Below are positions 1 through 8,263 of a DNA stretch of 64,000 nucleotides, in pieces; within the stretch, counting starts at the first letter, position 1, and every line of letters starts with the position of its first letter. Both the position numbers and the translations under genes were made by a program. The notes under the pieces are model-generated. The model did no database searches, was not told the DNA's origin, and saw only the letters and a program-made list of their open reading frames with translations. Source of the DNA: an uncultured Lachnospiraceae bacterium (GTDB taxonomy: Bacteria > Bacillota > Clostridia > Lachnospirales > Lachnospiraceae); contig CAKRCW010000005.1 of assembly GCA_934309145.1 (NCBI GenBank), positions 140,563-204,562 on the forward strand, in the 5' to 3' direction.

Positions 1-41
1 GGCAGCAATCGCATTTGTACAGCAGTAAATTCATGTGTTAG

Positions 42-244
42 ACAATCGTTGGCATAATTTTTAACAATATAACGTCCGGGATTGGTGACTGACTCTATGC
101 AGGGACGTTTGCGACAGCCGGCACTTAATGAGTGCGAAGCACGAATTTAGTGCTGCTGCTCGGAGCAATAAGCGGAAGCGGTCCCGTAATAGAGTCAGTC
201 ACCAATCTCGGACGTTATATTATTAAACGCTGTGCCAACGATTA
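42..244. repeat. Long palindrome, locus 1 (shared-core type)
   Basis: Seen: 42-105 is the near-perfect reverse complement of 181-244, with a 19-bp uninterrupted run (GATTGGTGACTGACTCTAT and its complement). The centre, about 100-187, is a core also found at 17873-17957 and 53355-53442. It starts AGGGACGTTTGCGACAG and ends AAGCGGTCCCG. Inside, GCACT pairs with AGTGC around a GTGC-GAA-GCAC hairpin. The arms have no resemblance to the arms of the other copies. Function is unknown: it could be a structured RNA or terminator, or a small mobile repeat. Confidence 0.85.
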
Positions 245-277
245 TATGACGGAAATTTGCCGAAGACAAAACAACTG

Positions 278-306
278 TTGACACAATATATGTAAAATGT
301 TAAAAT
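278..306 (+). promoter_or_regulatory. Sigma-A promoter of the SleB-like gene
   Basis: TTGACA (278-283), a 17-nt spacer and TAAAAT (301-306) lie about 70 nt upstream of the start codon at 374. This is a near-consensus housekeeping promoter. Confidence 0.75.
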
Positions 307-373
307 GTTTTCGTAACAAAAATGTAATAATTTGTAACTGGATTTAAAACATTTTACAAGGCGGTTGTAACAA

Positions 374-1498
374 ATGAGTAAAAGAACTAGATTAAAATTA
401 CATAATTTTTGGATGTACATGATTAAATATGTCTTTAATGGCAGATACATAGTCAGGAATATTTTAGCACTTACTATAATATGCACAATGATAGCTGCGA
501 TAAGCGGTATAACTGCTGTGGTCGGTTCGGGCAAGTCGGATAGTGAGAAAACAGAAGTGGCAGCCCAGGAAGAGGACACAGGTTATGAGATTAACATAAG
601 CAGGATGGCTTCAATGAACCCTAGTTCAGTAAGCATGCTTGTTGCAAGTCTTGATACTGATACCCAGACAGATATACAGCCTAATGATACACAGGTTGTT
701 GCTGAGTCCAAGAAGATACCATTTGTAGTTATTGCTGAGGATGGAATATTCGTCCGTGAGGCTGCAACTACAGATTCAGCTATGGTAGGTTCGCTTTCTT
801 TAAATGATACAGGAGATGTTCTCTCAGATGAGGGTGAGTGGTTAAACATCAATGTATATGATATTACAGGATATGTTAAGTCAGAATATGTGCTTACAGG
901 TGATGACGCGTTGGCATATATTGCTGCTAATGAGACAGATGATGATACAGCTTCAGAAAAGACTGATTCAGTATCTTCTGATAATAAAAAGCAGGGCACA
1001 ACTACAGAGCAGCCTGCTACAGATAAAGCTACTACAACAGAGAAGGCTACAACAGAACAGTCAACTACGGAACAGCCTACAACAGAGGCTCCTGCTAATA
1101 ACAGCACCACAGTGGGAACAACTACAAGAGATGCCATATCATTAAGTGATGCAGATATAAATCTCATGGCAAGTGTTATGACATTGGAGTGTGGTGGCGA
1201 ATCCTACGAGGGACAGCTTGCAGTAGCTAACGTAATTCTTAACAGATATTTATCAGGTGCATATGGCAGCACAATGAGTGATGTATGTTATGCACCGGGA
1301 CAGTTCTCAGTAGTTGGAACATCATCATTTAACAGTTATGTACAGAATGGAGCACAGGCAAGCTGCTTACAGGCAGCAAGAGATGCTCTTGCCGGTAATA
1401 ATAATATTGGAAGTTATACACAGTTCAGACCTGTTTCTAATGTAAATACCGGAAATCTTTCATCATACACAATTATTGGTAATCATGTATTCTTTTAA
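374..1498 (+). CDS. SH3 and SleB-type cell-wall hydrolase
   Basis: Peptidoglycan hydrolase of the SleB/CwlJ (Hydrolase_2) family, predicted to act outside the membrane. Residues about 29-51 form one hydrophobic segment (signal anchor). Residues 117-176 look like a bacterial SH3 domain (EDGIFVREAATTDS). Residues 185-253 are a Thr/Glu/Pro-rich linker. The hydrolase domain runs from 260 to the end, with LECGGESYEGQLAVANVILNR-like family sequence; Glu272 aligns with the family's catalytic Glu. A weak AAGGCGG site precedes the ATG. It is monocistronic, between its own promoter and a terminator. Family members act in spore cortex lysis or vegetative wall turnover; the SH3 and linker architecture favours the latter (inference). 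Confidence 0.85.
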   Translation: MSKRTRLKLHNFWMYMIKYVFNGRYIVRNILALTIICTMIAAISGITAVVGSGKSDSEKTEVAAQEEDTGYEINISRMASMNPSSVSMLVASLDTDTQTDIQPNDTQVVAESKKIPFVVIAEDGIFVREAATTDSAMVGSLSLNDTGDVLSDEGEWLNINVYDITGYVKSEYVLTGDDALAYIAANETDDDTASEKTDSVSSDNKKQGTTTEQPATDKATTTEKATTEQSTTEQPTTEAPANNSTTVGTTTRDAISLSDADINLMASVMTLECGGESYEGQLAVANVILNRYLSGAYGSTMSDVCYAPGQFSVVGTSSFNSYVQNGAQASCLQAARDALAGNNNIGSYTQFRPVSNVNTGNLSSYTIIGNHVFF

Positions 1499-1515
1499 AT
1501 TTGTACTGTAATAAA

Positions 1516-1565
1516 AAATAACTGGCACACCAGATAATTTCTAATCTTGGTGTGCCAGTTATTTT
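1516..1565. terminator. Bidirectional terminator between SleB-like gene and argG
   Basis: A stem of about 16 bp (AATAACTGGCACACCA and its complement) has A-rich and T-rich flanks on both sides. It serves the two convergent genes. Confidence 0.85.
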
Positions 1566-1582
1566 ATTGTGTTATCTGTAGT

Positions 1583-2809
1583 TTATTTGTTGTTGTTCTT
1601 CTCACGCTTCTGGTCAAGCATTGCACGAACCTTCATAGATAATCCGAATAAGTGGATAAATCCTTCAGCGTCCTTGTGGTCATACAAATCACCAGTTGTG
1701 AAGCTTGCAAGCTCCTCTGAGTAGAGTGAGTATGGGGAAGTTGTTCCAGCCTTGATAATGTTACCCTTGTAGAGCTTGAACTTGACCTCACCTGTAACAC
1801 GCTCCTGTGTGCTCTCGATGAATGCCTGAAGTGCCTCACGAAGAGGACAGAACCACTTGCCTTCATAAATCATATCTGCAAACTTATCAGAAACAAGCTT
1901 TTTGTAAGCCATTGTATCTCTGTCAAGGATTAATTCCTCAAGCTGCTTGTGAGCCTCCATAAGGATTGTTCCACCCGGTGTCTCATAAACACCACGAGAC
2001 TTCATACCTACAACTCTGTTTTCAACTATATCAACGATACCTACACCATGCTTTCCGCCAAGACGGTTGAGCTCACGGATGATATCTGATACCTTCATTT
2101 CCTTGCCATTAACGGCTGTTGGTACACCCTTTACAAAATTAAGTGTAACATATTCTGCCTCATCAGGTGCCTTCTCAGGATATGTTCCAAGAACAAGAAG
2201 GTGATCCCAGTTAGGCTCAAGTGAAGGATCTTCAAGCTCAAGTCCCTCATGGCTTATATGCCAGATGTTTCTGTCACGGCTGTATGATGTTGAAACATCA
2301 AATGGAAGGTCGATACCATGTGCCTTACAGAAATCAATTTCATCCTCTCTTGACTGCATTGTCCATTCTGGCTGTCTCCATGTAGCAATAACTCTAAGGT
2401 CAGGTGCAAGAGCTTTGATGTTAATCTCGAAACGAACCTGATCGTTACCCTTTCCTGTTGCTCCATGGCAGATAGTTGTTGCTCCCTCTTTTCTTGCAAT
2501 CTCAACTAATTTTTTTGCGATAAGAGGTCTTGCAAATGATGTTCCGAGGAGATATTTGTTCTCATATGTTGCATTAGCCTGTACACCAGGAACAATATAC
2601 TCATCACAGAATTCATCAACTACATCGAGAATGTATAATTTCTCGGCACCTGAATATTTTGCTCTCTCATCAAGACCTTCAAGCTCGCTTTCCTGTCCAA
2701 CATCGATACAAACACAGACAACATCAAAGTTATAGGTTTCCTTAAGCCAAGGAATAATAGCTGTTGTGTCAAGTCCGCCTGAGTAAGCAAGTATAACTTT
2801 TTCTTTCAT
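1583..2809 (-). CDS. argG: Argininosuccinate synthase
   Basis: Joins citrulline and aspartate using ATP, the penultimate step of arginine synthesis; cytoplasmic. The 408-residue product has the ATP-pyrophosphatase loop AYSGGLDTT near residue 8 and family blocks such as SYSRDRNIWHISHEG and CHGATGKGNDQVRFE. The start at 2809 is chosen because AGGAGG lies 5 nt upstream; an upstream in-frame start at 2866 has no ribosome site. It is divergent from argCJB and shares the intergenic ArgR-like boxes with it. argH, argF and argD are not in the window. Confidence 0.97.
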   Translation of the reverse strand: MKEKVILAYSGGLDTTAIIPWLKETYNFDVVCVCIDVGQESELEGLDERAKYSGAEKLYILDVVDEFCDEYIVPGVQANATYENKYLLGTSFARPLIAKKLVEIARKEGATTICHGATGKGNDQVRFEINIKALAPDLRVIATWRQPEWTMQSREDEIDFCKAHGIDLPFDVSTSYSRDRNIWHISHEGLELEDPSLEPNWDHLLVLGTYPEKAPDEAEYVTLNFVKGVPTAVNGKEMKVSDIIRELNRLGGKHGVGIVDIVENRVVGMKSRGVYETPGGTILMEAHKQLEELILDRDTMAYKKLVSDKFADMIYEGKWFCPLREALQAFIESTQERVTGEVKFKLYKGNIIKAGTTSPYSLYSEELASFTTGDLYDHKDAEGFIHLFGLSMKVRAMLDQKREKNNNK

Positions 2810-2895
2810 ATTAACCTCCTTAAATATACAGCCACATGGATAATGGGCTGATTTATGACCATTCATTTATATTTCGTCATAAATTGACTAGAAAT

Positions 2896-2924
2896 AGTAT
2901 AACCCTTGCAAATGGAATATGCAA
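2896..2924 (-). promoter_or_regulatory. Promoter of argG
   Basis: On the minus strand, TTGCAT (2919-2924), a 17-nt spacer and TATACT (2896-2901) lie about 90 nt before the argG start. Confidence 0.6.
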
Positions 2925-2952
2925 CACAAAATTATATATTTTATACATTATA

Positions 2953-2988
2953 AATGAATAATATACAATAATAATGAATAAAATACAA
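2953..2988. promoter_or_regulatory. Tandem ArgR (ARG box)-like sites
   Basis: TGAATAATATACA (2955-2967) and TGAATAAAATACA (2975-2987) are two near-identical boxes spaced exactly 20 bp apart, two helical turns. They resemble the ArgR/AhrC half-palindrome TGAATWWWWATTCA. Their position between divergent argG and argC fits arginine-dependent repression of both units by a hexameric ArgR (inference). Confidence 0.6.
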
Positions 2989-3015
2989 AAAATATAAGCG
3001 TTTTTCAAGAATATA

Positions 3016-3044
3016 TTGCATATTATTTTAAATGGATGTATAAT
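3016..3044 (+). promoter_or_regulatory. Promoter of argCJB
   Basis: TTGCAT (3016-3021), a 17-nt spacer and a consensus TATAAT (3039-3044), 33 nt before the argC start. The ArgR-like boxes end about 28 nt upstream of the -35 element. Confidence 0.75.
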
Positions 3045-3077
3045 CAGACATAGTTTTTGTGAAAAGAGGGATAAAAC

Positions 3078-4121
3078 ATGGTAAAGGTTGGTATAATTGG
3101 CGCTACTGGATATGCGGGACAGGAGCTTGTGAGAATATTGCTTGCACACAAGGATGCAGAGATTGTGTGGTATGGTTCAAGAAGCTACATAGATAAGAAT
3201 TATTCAGATGTATACGGAAACATGTTTGAGCTTGTAGATGCCAAGTGCATGGATGACAACATGGATGAGCTTTCTAAGAAGGCAGATGTAATATTTACAG
3301 CTACACCACAGGGTTTATGTGCATCTCTTGTTAATGAGAAGATTTTATCAGATACTAAGATAGTAGATTTATCGGCAGATTTCAGAATAAAAGATGTTGC
3401 TACTTATGAGAAGTGGTACAAGATTGAGCATAAGAGTCCTCAGTTTATAGACGAGGCTGTATATGGCTTATGTGAGATTAACAGGGAGGATATTAAGAAG
3501 GCAAGACTTATTGCCAATCCGGGCTGTTATACAACCTGCTCAATCCTTTCATTATATCCACTTGTCAAGGAGCGTATGGTTGACGTTAATACAATTATTG
3601 TGGATGCCAAGTCGGGTACATCAGGTGCAGGACGAGGTGCGAAGGTTGCCAATCTTTATTGTGAGGTTAATGAGAGTATAAAGGCTTATGGTGTAACGAC
3701 ACACAGACATACACCGGAGATTGAGGAACAGCTTGGTTATGCATATGATGGAACTCCTCTTACGATTAACTTTACTCCTCACCTTGTTCCTATGAATAGA
3801 GGAATACTTGTTACAGCTTATGCTAATCTTGTTAATGACTATTCATATGAGGATATAAAGGCTGTATATGATAAGTATTATGGCGATGAGACATTTATCC
3901 GTGTACTTAACAAGGGAGTATGCCCTGAGACAAGATGGGTTGAGGGAAGCAACTATGTAGATATCAATTTTGTGATAGATCCTAGAACAAAGAGAGTTGT
4001 AGCTATGGGTGCTATGGATAATCTGGTAAAAGGTGCTGCCGGTCAGGCAGTTCAGAACATGAATCTTATTATGGGATTACCTGAGAACGAGGGACTTATG
4101 ATGCCTCCAATGTTCCCATAA
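3078..4121 (+). CDS. argC: N-acetyl-gamma-glutamyl-phosphate reductase
   Basis: NADPH-dependent reduction of N-acetylglutamyl phosphate to the semialdehyde, third step of the acetylated arginine pathway. The 347-residue product has the usual family length. It has an N-terminal nucleotide-binding GATGYAGQEL (8-17) and the catalytic Cys150 in ANPGCYTT. AGAGGG precedes the ATG. It is the first gene of argC-argJ-argB, with gaps of 16 and 25 nt. Confidence 0.97.
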   Translation: MVKVGIIGATGYAGQELVRILLAHKDAEIVWYGSRSYIDKNYSDVYGNMFELVDAKCMDDNMDELSKKADVIFTATPQGLCASLVNEKILSDTKIVDLSADFRIKDVATYEKWYKIEHKSPQFIDEAVYGLCEINREDIKKARLIANPGCYTTCSILSLYPLVKERMVDVNTIIVDAKSGTSGAGRGAKVANLYCEVNESIKAYGVTTHRHTPEIEEQLGYAYDGTPLTINFTPHLVPMNRGILVTAYANLVNDYSYEDIKAVYDKYYGDETFIRVLNKGVCPETRWVEGSNYVDINFVIDPRTKRVVAMGAMDNLVKGAAGQAVQNMNLIMGLPENEGLMMPPMFP

Positions 4122-4137
4122 AAAAGGAGGAGATAAC

Positions 4138-5364
4138 ATGAGAAAGATAGATGGCGGTGTTACTACACCAAAGGGATATAAAGCGGCTGGATTAAGAGCC
4201 GGAATCAAGGCCGGAAAGACTAACAAGGATATGGCGATGATATATTCACTTGTACCGGCTGCTGTAGCGGGAACATTTACAAGAAATATTGTTAAAGCTG
4301 CTCCGGTAATGTGGGATAAGAATCTGGTTGATACAGTAGGCATTGCACAGGCAGTAGTTGTAAACAGTGGTATTGCAAATGCATGTACAGGAGCTCCCGG
4401 ATATGAGGATGCCAAGAAAACAGCTAAGCTTGCAGGTGACGCACTTGGCGTTGATGCGGATAAAGTACTTGTTGCATCTACAGGTGTTATAGGATTTACG
4501 CTCCCTATGGACATTATTGAGTCTGGAATAGGTATGCTTAAGGATTCAATAAGCGATAGCAGAGAGTCTGCAATAGATGCTGCGACAGCAATTCTTACAA
4601 CAGATACACATAAAAAAGAGATAGCATATGAATTTGAGATAGGCGGTAAGGTGGCACATATTGGTGCTATGTGCAAGGGCTCAGGAATGATTCACCCTAA
4701 CATGGGAACAATGCTTGGTTTTATAACCACAGATGTCGCAATTGAGCAGCCACTTCTGCAGAAGGCATTAAGAGCAACTATCGAGGACACATTTAATATG
4801 GTTTCTGTAGATGGAGATACCTCAACTAACGATACCGTCCTTGTGATGGCTAATGGTCTTGCAGAAAATGAGCTTATATCAGAGGAGAATGACGATTATA
4901 ATACATTTAAGGATGCATTATATGCAGTAAATGAGTATCTCGCTAAGCAGATAGCTTCTGATGGTGAGGGCGCAACAAGATTGTTTGAGGTAAATGTCGT
5001 TGGAGCACCAGATGTAAACACGGCAAAGATACTTGCTAAATCAATAGTTACATCTAATCTAACCAAATGTGCTATATATGGTAAGGATGCCAACTGGGGA
5101 AGAATTCTATGTGCTATGGGTTATTCAGGGGCAGAGTTTGATCCTGATAAGGTTGATATTACGATATCAAGTGAAAATGGCAGCATAAAGCTTGTAGAAA
5201 ACGGAAAGGCAACTGCATTTGATGAGGACAGGGCAACAGAGATTTTATCACCGGAGATTGTCGTTGCAACAGCAGATGTTAAGCTTGGAGATGCAAAGGC
5301 AACAGCATGGGGTTGTGACCTTACATATGATTATGTTAAAATAAACGCAGATTATCGTTCATAG
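4138..5364 (+). CDS. argJ: Bifunctional ornithine acetyltransferase / N-acetylglutamate synthase
   Basis: Transfers acetyl from N-acetylornithine to glutamate, recycling the acetyl group of arginine synthesis. It is made as a precursor that cuts itself into two chains. The 408-residue product has the family motif KGSGMIHPNM followed by GTML. Thr191 is the expected nucleophile and new N terminus. The residue before it is Gly190, where Ala is the form I know as typical. AAAGGAGG precedes the ATG. Whether it also uses acetyl-CoA cannot be read from the sequence. Confidence 0.95.
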   Translation: MRKIDGGVTTPKGYKAAGLRAGIKAGKTNKDMAMIYSLVPAAVAGTFTRNIVKAAPVMWDKNLVDTVGIAQAVVVNSGIANACTGAPGYEDAKKTAKLAGDALGVDADKVLVASTGVIGFTLPMDIIESGIGMLKDSISDSRESAIDAATAILTTDTHKKEIAYEFEIGGKVAHIGAMCKGSGMIHPNMGTMLGFITTDVAIEQPLLQKALRATIEDTFNMVSVDGDTSTNDTVLVMANGLAENELISEENDDYNTFKDALYAVNEYLAKQIASDGEGATRLFEVNVVGAPDVNTAKILAKSIVTSNLTKCAIYGKDANWGRILCAMGYSGAEFDPDKVDITISSENGSIKLVENGKATAFDEDRATEILSPEIVVATADVKLGDAKATAWGCDLTYDYVKINADYRS

Positions 5365-5389
5365 TATTAATTTAGAAAGGAAGAATATT

Positions 5390-6280
5390 ATGGTTAATAA
5401 TGAATCAATGGAAATGATACTTGGCAAGGCTCAGACTCTTATAGAGGCATTACCTTATATACAGAAATTTAATGGCAAGAAGGTAGTAGTTAAGTATGGC
5501 GGAAGTGCCATGGTTGATGATAACCTCAAGTATAATGTAATTAAGGATGTTGCATTGCTTAAGCTTATTGGTATGGAGCCTATTATCGTTCATGGTGGCG
5601 GCAAGGAAATAAGTGCATGGCTTAAAAAGATTGGTAAGGAATCAGAGTTTGTAAACGGACTTCGTGTGACTGACGCAGAAACCTTAGATGTTGCAGAGAT
5701 GGTATTATCTAAGGTAAACAAGAGTCTTGTAAGCATGATGCAGAAGCTTGGTCTTAAGGCAGTAGGTATAAGCGGTAAGGATGCCGGACTTCTCAAGGTT
5801 AAAAAGAAACTTTCTGGCGGCAAGGACATTGGCTATGTAGGAGAGGTTGTGTCTGCTGATAGTCAGATACTTGATACACTTATAGCAAATGACTTTATTC
5901 CGGTTATTGCTCCTATTGGTCTTGGTGAGGACGACTACCATGGATATAACATAAATGCTGATGATGCAGCATGTGCAGTTGCAACAGCAGTAAATGCAGA
6001 AAAACTTGTATTCTTAACAGATATAGAAGGAGTATTCGTAGATCCGTCAGACAAGAGCACACTTATCTCAGAGATGGATATAAATGAGGCACAGGAATTT
6101 ATCGACAATGGTGTTGTCGGCGGCGGCATGCTTCCTAAGCTCACTAACTGTATTGAGGCTATGAAGAATGGTGTTGCAAGAGTACATATGCTTGATGGAC
6201 GTGTGGAGCATTGTCTGTTGCTTGAGTTTTTCACTGAAAAAGGTATTGGAACAGCTATACTTAAGGAGCCTTTATTCTAG
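5390..6280 (+). CDS. argB: Acetylglutamate kinase
   Basis: Phosphorylates N-acetylglutamate with ATP, the second pathway step and the usual point of arginine feedback. The 296-residue product has KYGGSAM (35-41), IIVHGGGKEIS (66-75) and the late LTDIEGV and GGMLPK blocks of amino-acid kinases. An N-terminal helix before the kinase fold (about residues 5-27) is the feature associated with arginine-sensitive hexameric enzymes, so feedback control is likely (inference). It is the last gene of the operon and is followed by a terminator. Confidence 0.96.
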   Translation: MVNNESMEMILGKAQTLIEALPYIQKFNGKKVVVKYGGSAMVDDNLKYNVIKDVALLKLIGMEPIIVHGGGKEISAWLKKIGKESEFVNGLRVTDAETLDVAEMVLSKVNKSLVSMMQKLGLKAVGISGKDAGLLKVKKKLSGGKDIGYVGEVVSADSQILDTLIANDFIPVIAPIGLGEDDYHGYNINADDAACAVATAVNAEKLVFLTDIEGVFVDPSDKSTLISEMDINEAQEFIDNGVVGGGMLPKLTNCIEAMKNGVARVHMLDGRVEHCLLLEFFTEKGIGTAILKEPLF

Positions 6281-6312
6281 GCTTTTTAATAATGATATAG
6301 ATATACTTTTGT

Positions 6313-6342
6313 TTAAGGTCACCTATATAAAGGTGACCTTAA
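6313..6342 (+). terminator. Terminator after argB
   Basis: A 12-bp stem TTAAGGTCACCT with its complement and a 6-nt loop, about 30 nt after the argB stop. The T-tract is weak (AAATAATTTATTTT). Confidence 0.65.
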
Positions 6343-6380
6343 ATAATTTATTTTACATAATTTTACATATAAGAAAGGTC

Positions 6381-6410
6381 TTGAAATATAGAGTGGTATC
6401 GGGTTATAAT
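6381..6410 (+). promoter_or_regulatory. Promoter of the cdaA operon
   Basis: TTGAAA (6381-6386), an 18-nt spacer and TATAAT (6405-6410), about 90 nt before the first gene of the operon. Confidence 0.6.
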
Positions 6411-6502
6411 GACAAGTGTATGTCAGTATATATTATTATGCATATTGGCTGAGTTAAAAGAGTCGGACACGCAGCTTGCGTGACCTGAAAAGAGGTATGG
6501 TT

Positions 6503-7273
6503 GTGATAGACGAGAATAAGGTTGCACTTATGACAAAGCTTGCCATCTATGAAAAACATGAGAGTGGACGCAATCTTGTCATGAGCAAATATTATGAAGG
6601 TGACTATGTCAGATACAATGTATTAAAAACATGGGTGGCAGCAACTGTGGCATATTGGGTTATAATTGCTGCATATATATTTATGTCATTTGATGATTTG
6701 CTTGCTAAGGTTAATGATATAGATTATTTTGATTTGATGTATAAGATTCTTGGTGCTTATGCAGCTTTCTGTATAGTGTATTATCTTATTTCGTCAGTAA
6801 TATATCGTTATAGATACATAAAGGCAAAAAAAGGTCTTGTTGAATATAACTCTAATTTGAGGGATTTGATTGAGCTTGAGGGCGGACCGATGCATAGAGG
6901 CAAGGTAGCCAAAGGAACAAGGGTTAATATGGCCTCCTCACAGAATAAGTCAGGTGAAGCTAATGCTGCTAAGCCAAAGACAAGAGTAAACCGTTCAGAG
7001 ATTGTCAAGCAGCGTGAGGCAGCTGAGGAGAAGAGAAAAGAAGCAGAGATAATTGAGAATGTTAAGAAGCGTAACGAAAGAATCGCCATTCAGAACGAGG
7101 AGAAGCTAAGACAGCAGAGACAGGCTGAGGCAGACAGAAAGCGTATTCAGGAGAGAAGAAAGCAGCTTGAGAGAGAACAGATGGAGAAGCTTAGAAATGA
7201 GCGTATGCAGCAGATGCAGCGTCAGAATCATACATATAATAACACAGGTAATAACGAAGGGAGCAATAGATAA
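6503..7273 (+). CDS. Two-TM protein with basic coiled-coil tail, unknown function
   Basis: I do not recognise this family. There are two hydrophobic segments (VAATVAYWVIIAAYIFMSF and ILGAYAAFCIVYYLISSVIY). A long, highly charged Lys/Arg/Glu/Gln-rich C-terminal half (from about residue 170) is predicted to be coiled coil and cytoplasmic. The GTG at 6503 is chosen because AAGAGG lies 6 nt upstream; in-frame ATG 6497 and TTG 6476 are alternatives. It abuts the next membrane protein (stop to start with no gap) and leads the cdaA operon, suggesting a role linked to c-di-AMP signalling or the cell envelope (inference). Confidence 0.75.
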   Translation: MIDENKVALMTKLAIYEKHESGRNLVMSKYYEGDYVRYNVLKTWVAATVAYWVIIAAYIFMSFDDLLAKVNDIDYFDLMYKILGAYAAFCIVYYLISSVIYRYRYIKAKKGLVEYNSNLRDLIELEGGPMHRGKVAKGTRVNMASSQNKSGEANAAKPKTRVNRSEIVKQREAAEEKRKEAEIIENVKKRNERIAIQNEEKLRQQRQAEADRKRIQERRKQLEREQMEKLRNERMQQMQRQNHTYNNTGNNEGSNR

Positions 7274-8239
7274 ATGACAGGATTGTTGACGGTTAGAGAT
7301 GCCATAAGAGATTTTTTAAGAAAGTATGATGAGATAACAACACCTGTAATACGTTTTGTTGCAGCCTTGATTGTTTTCTATTCAATAAATTCAATGTATG
7401 GATATTCAGGTTTGTTTGAGAAGGGAATAGTTGTATTTTTACTTGCAGTTATATGTGCCCTTACATCAGACACAGTAGTAGTGTTGCTTGGTGGAATAGT
7501 TGTATTGGTGAATGTACTTGGTATCTCCATGGAGCTTGGCATAATGTGTCTGGTATTATTCATTTTAATATACTGTATGTATATGCGTATGTTCCCTGAA
7601 TGTGCATGGGTGCTTGCATTTGTACCTATTATGATGATGCTTAAGATGTATTATGCAGTACCACTTGTAGTTATGATATTTGCAGGTGCTTCAGGAATAG
7701 TTCCTACAGCATTTGGTGTATTATTATATTATTTTGCAACACATGTAAGAGATATAGTTGATGGCAAAATGCTTGATGACGAGGATTTTCAGTCATACAA
7801 GTACATAGTTGATGAAGTTGTTAAGAATAAGGCAGTTCTTGCACTTATTATATCTGCAGCAATAGTTATATTAATTGCATCTATTATCTATAAGCTGCCA
7901 TTTAATTATTCATGGTATGTTGCTATAGGTGTAGGTGGAGTATGTAATATACTTTTCTCTATAATTGTCAATTCTGCTGTAGGTGCAGATATCTCGGCAG
8001 GAAGTGTATTTATAGGTTCTTTGATAGGAATTGTGCTTGCACTGTTTGTACAGGTGTGTAAGAGAGTTGCAGATTATTCCAAAAAAGAGTCAGTACAGTT
8101 TGAAGATGATGACTTCTATTACTATGTTAAAGCTATACCAAAATATAACATGGGTAAAAAGAAATCGGACACACAGACTAATAAAAAGGCTGTGTCACAG
8201 GAAACAAGAAAGAAAATGGATACTAAGGCGAACAGATAA
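7274..8239 (+). CDS. Polytopic membrane protein of the cdaA operon, unknown function
   Basis: The product is 321 residues with roughly seven to nine hydrophobic segments and a hydrophilic, lysine-rich C terminus. I recognise no domain. It starts directly after the stop of the preceding gene and ends 24 nt before cdaA, so the three are almost certainly one transcript. An acidic patch (EDDDFYYYVKAIPKY) lies just after the last membrane segment. A transporter-like or scaffold role beside the diadenylate cyclase is possible, but nothing in the sequence proves it. Confidence 0.8.
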   Translation: MTGLLTVRDAIRDFLRKYDEITTPVIRFVAALIVFYSINSMYGYSGLFEKGIVVFLLAVICALTSDTVVVLLGGIVVLVNVLGISMELGIMCLVLFILIYCMYMRMFPECAWVLAFVPIMMMLKMYYAVPLVVMIFAGASGIVPTAFGVLLYYFATHVRDIVDGKMLDDEDFQSYKYIVDEVVKNKAVLALIISAAIVILIASIIYKLPFNYSWYVAIGVGGVCNILFSIIVNSAVGADISAGSVFIGSLIGIVLALFVQVCKRVADYSKKESVQFEDDDFYYYVKAIPKYNMGKKKSDTQTNKKAVSQETRKKMDTKANR

Positions 8240-8263
8240 ATAACAGATTAATGGGGTGGGCTC

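Noticed and set aside
42..244. CRISPR array or insertion-sequence explanation for the repeated core
   Set aside because: The copies are single, tens of kilobases apart, without regular spacers, and too short for a transposase gene.
583..1167. Long minus-strand open frame of 194 codons
   Set aside because: It is antisense to the SleB-like gene, mirrors its Thr-rich linker as Val/Ser repeats and has no ribosome site.
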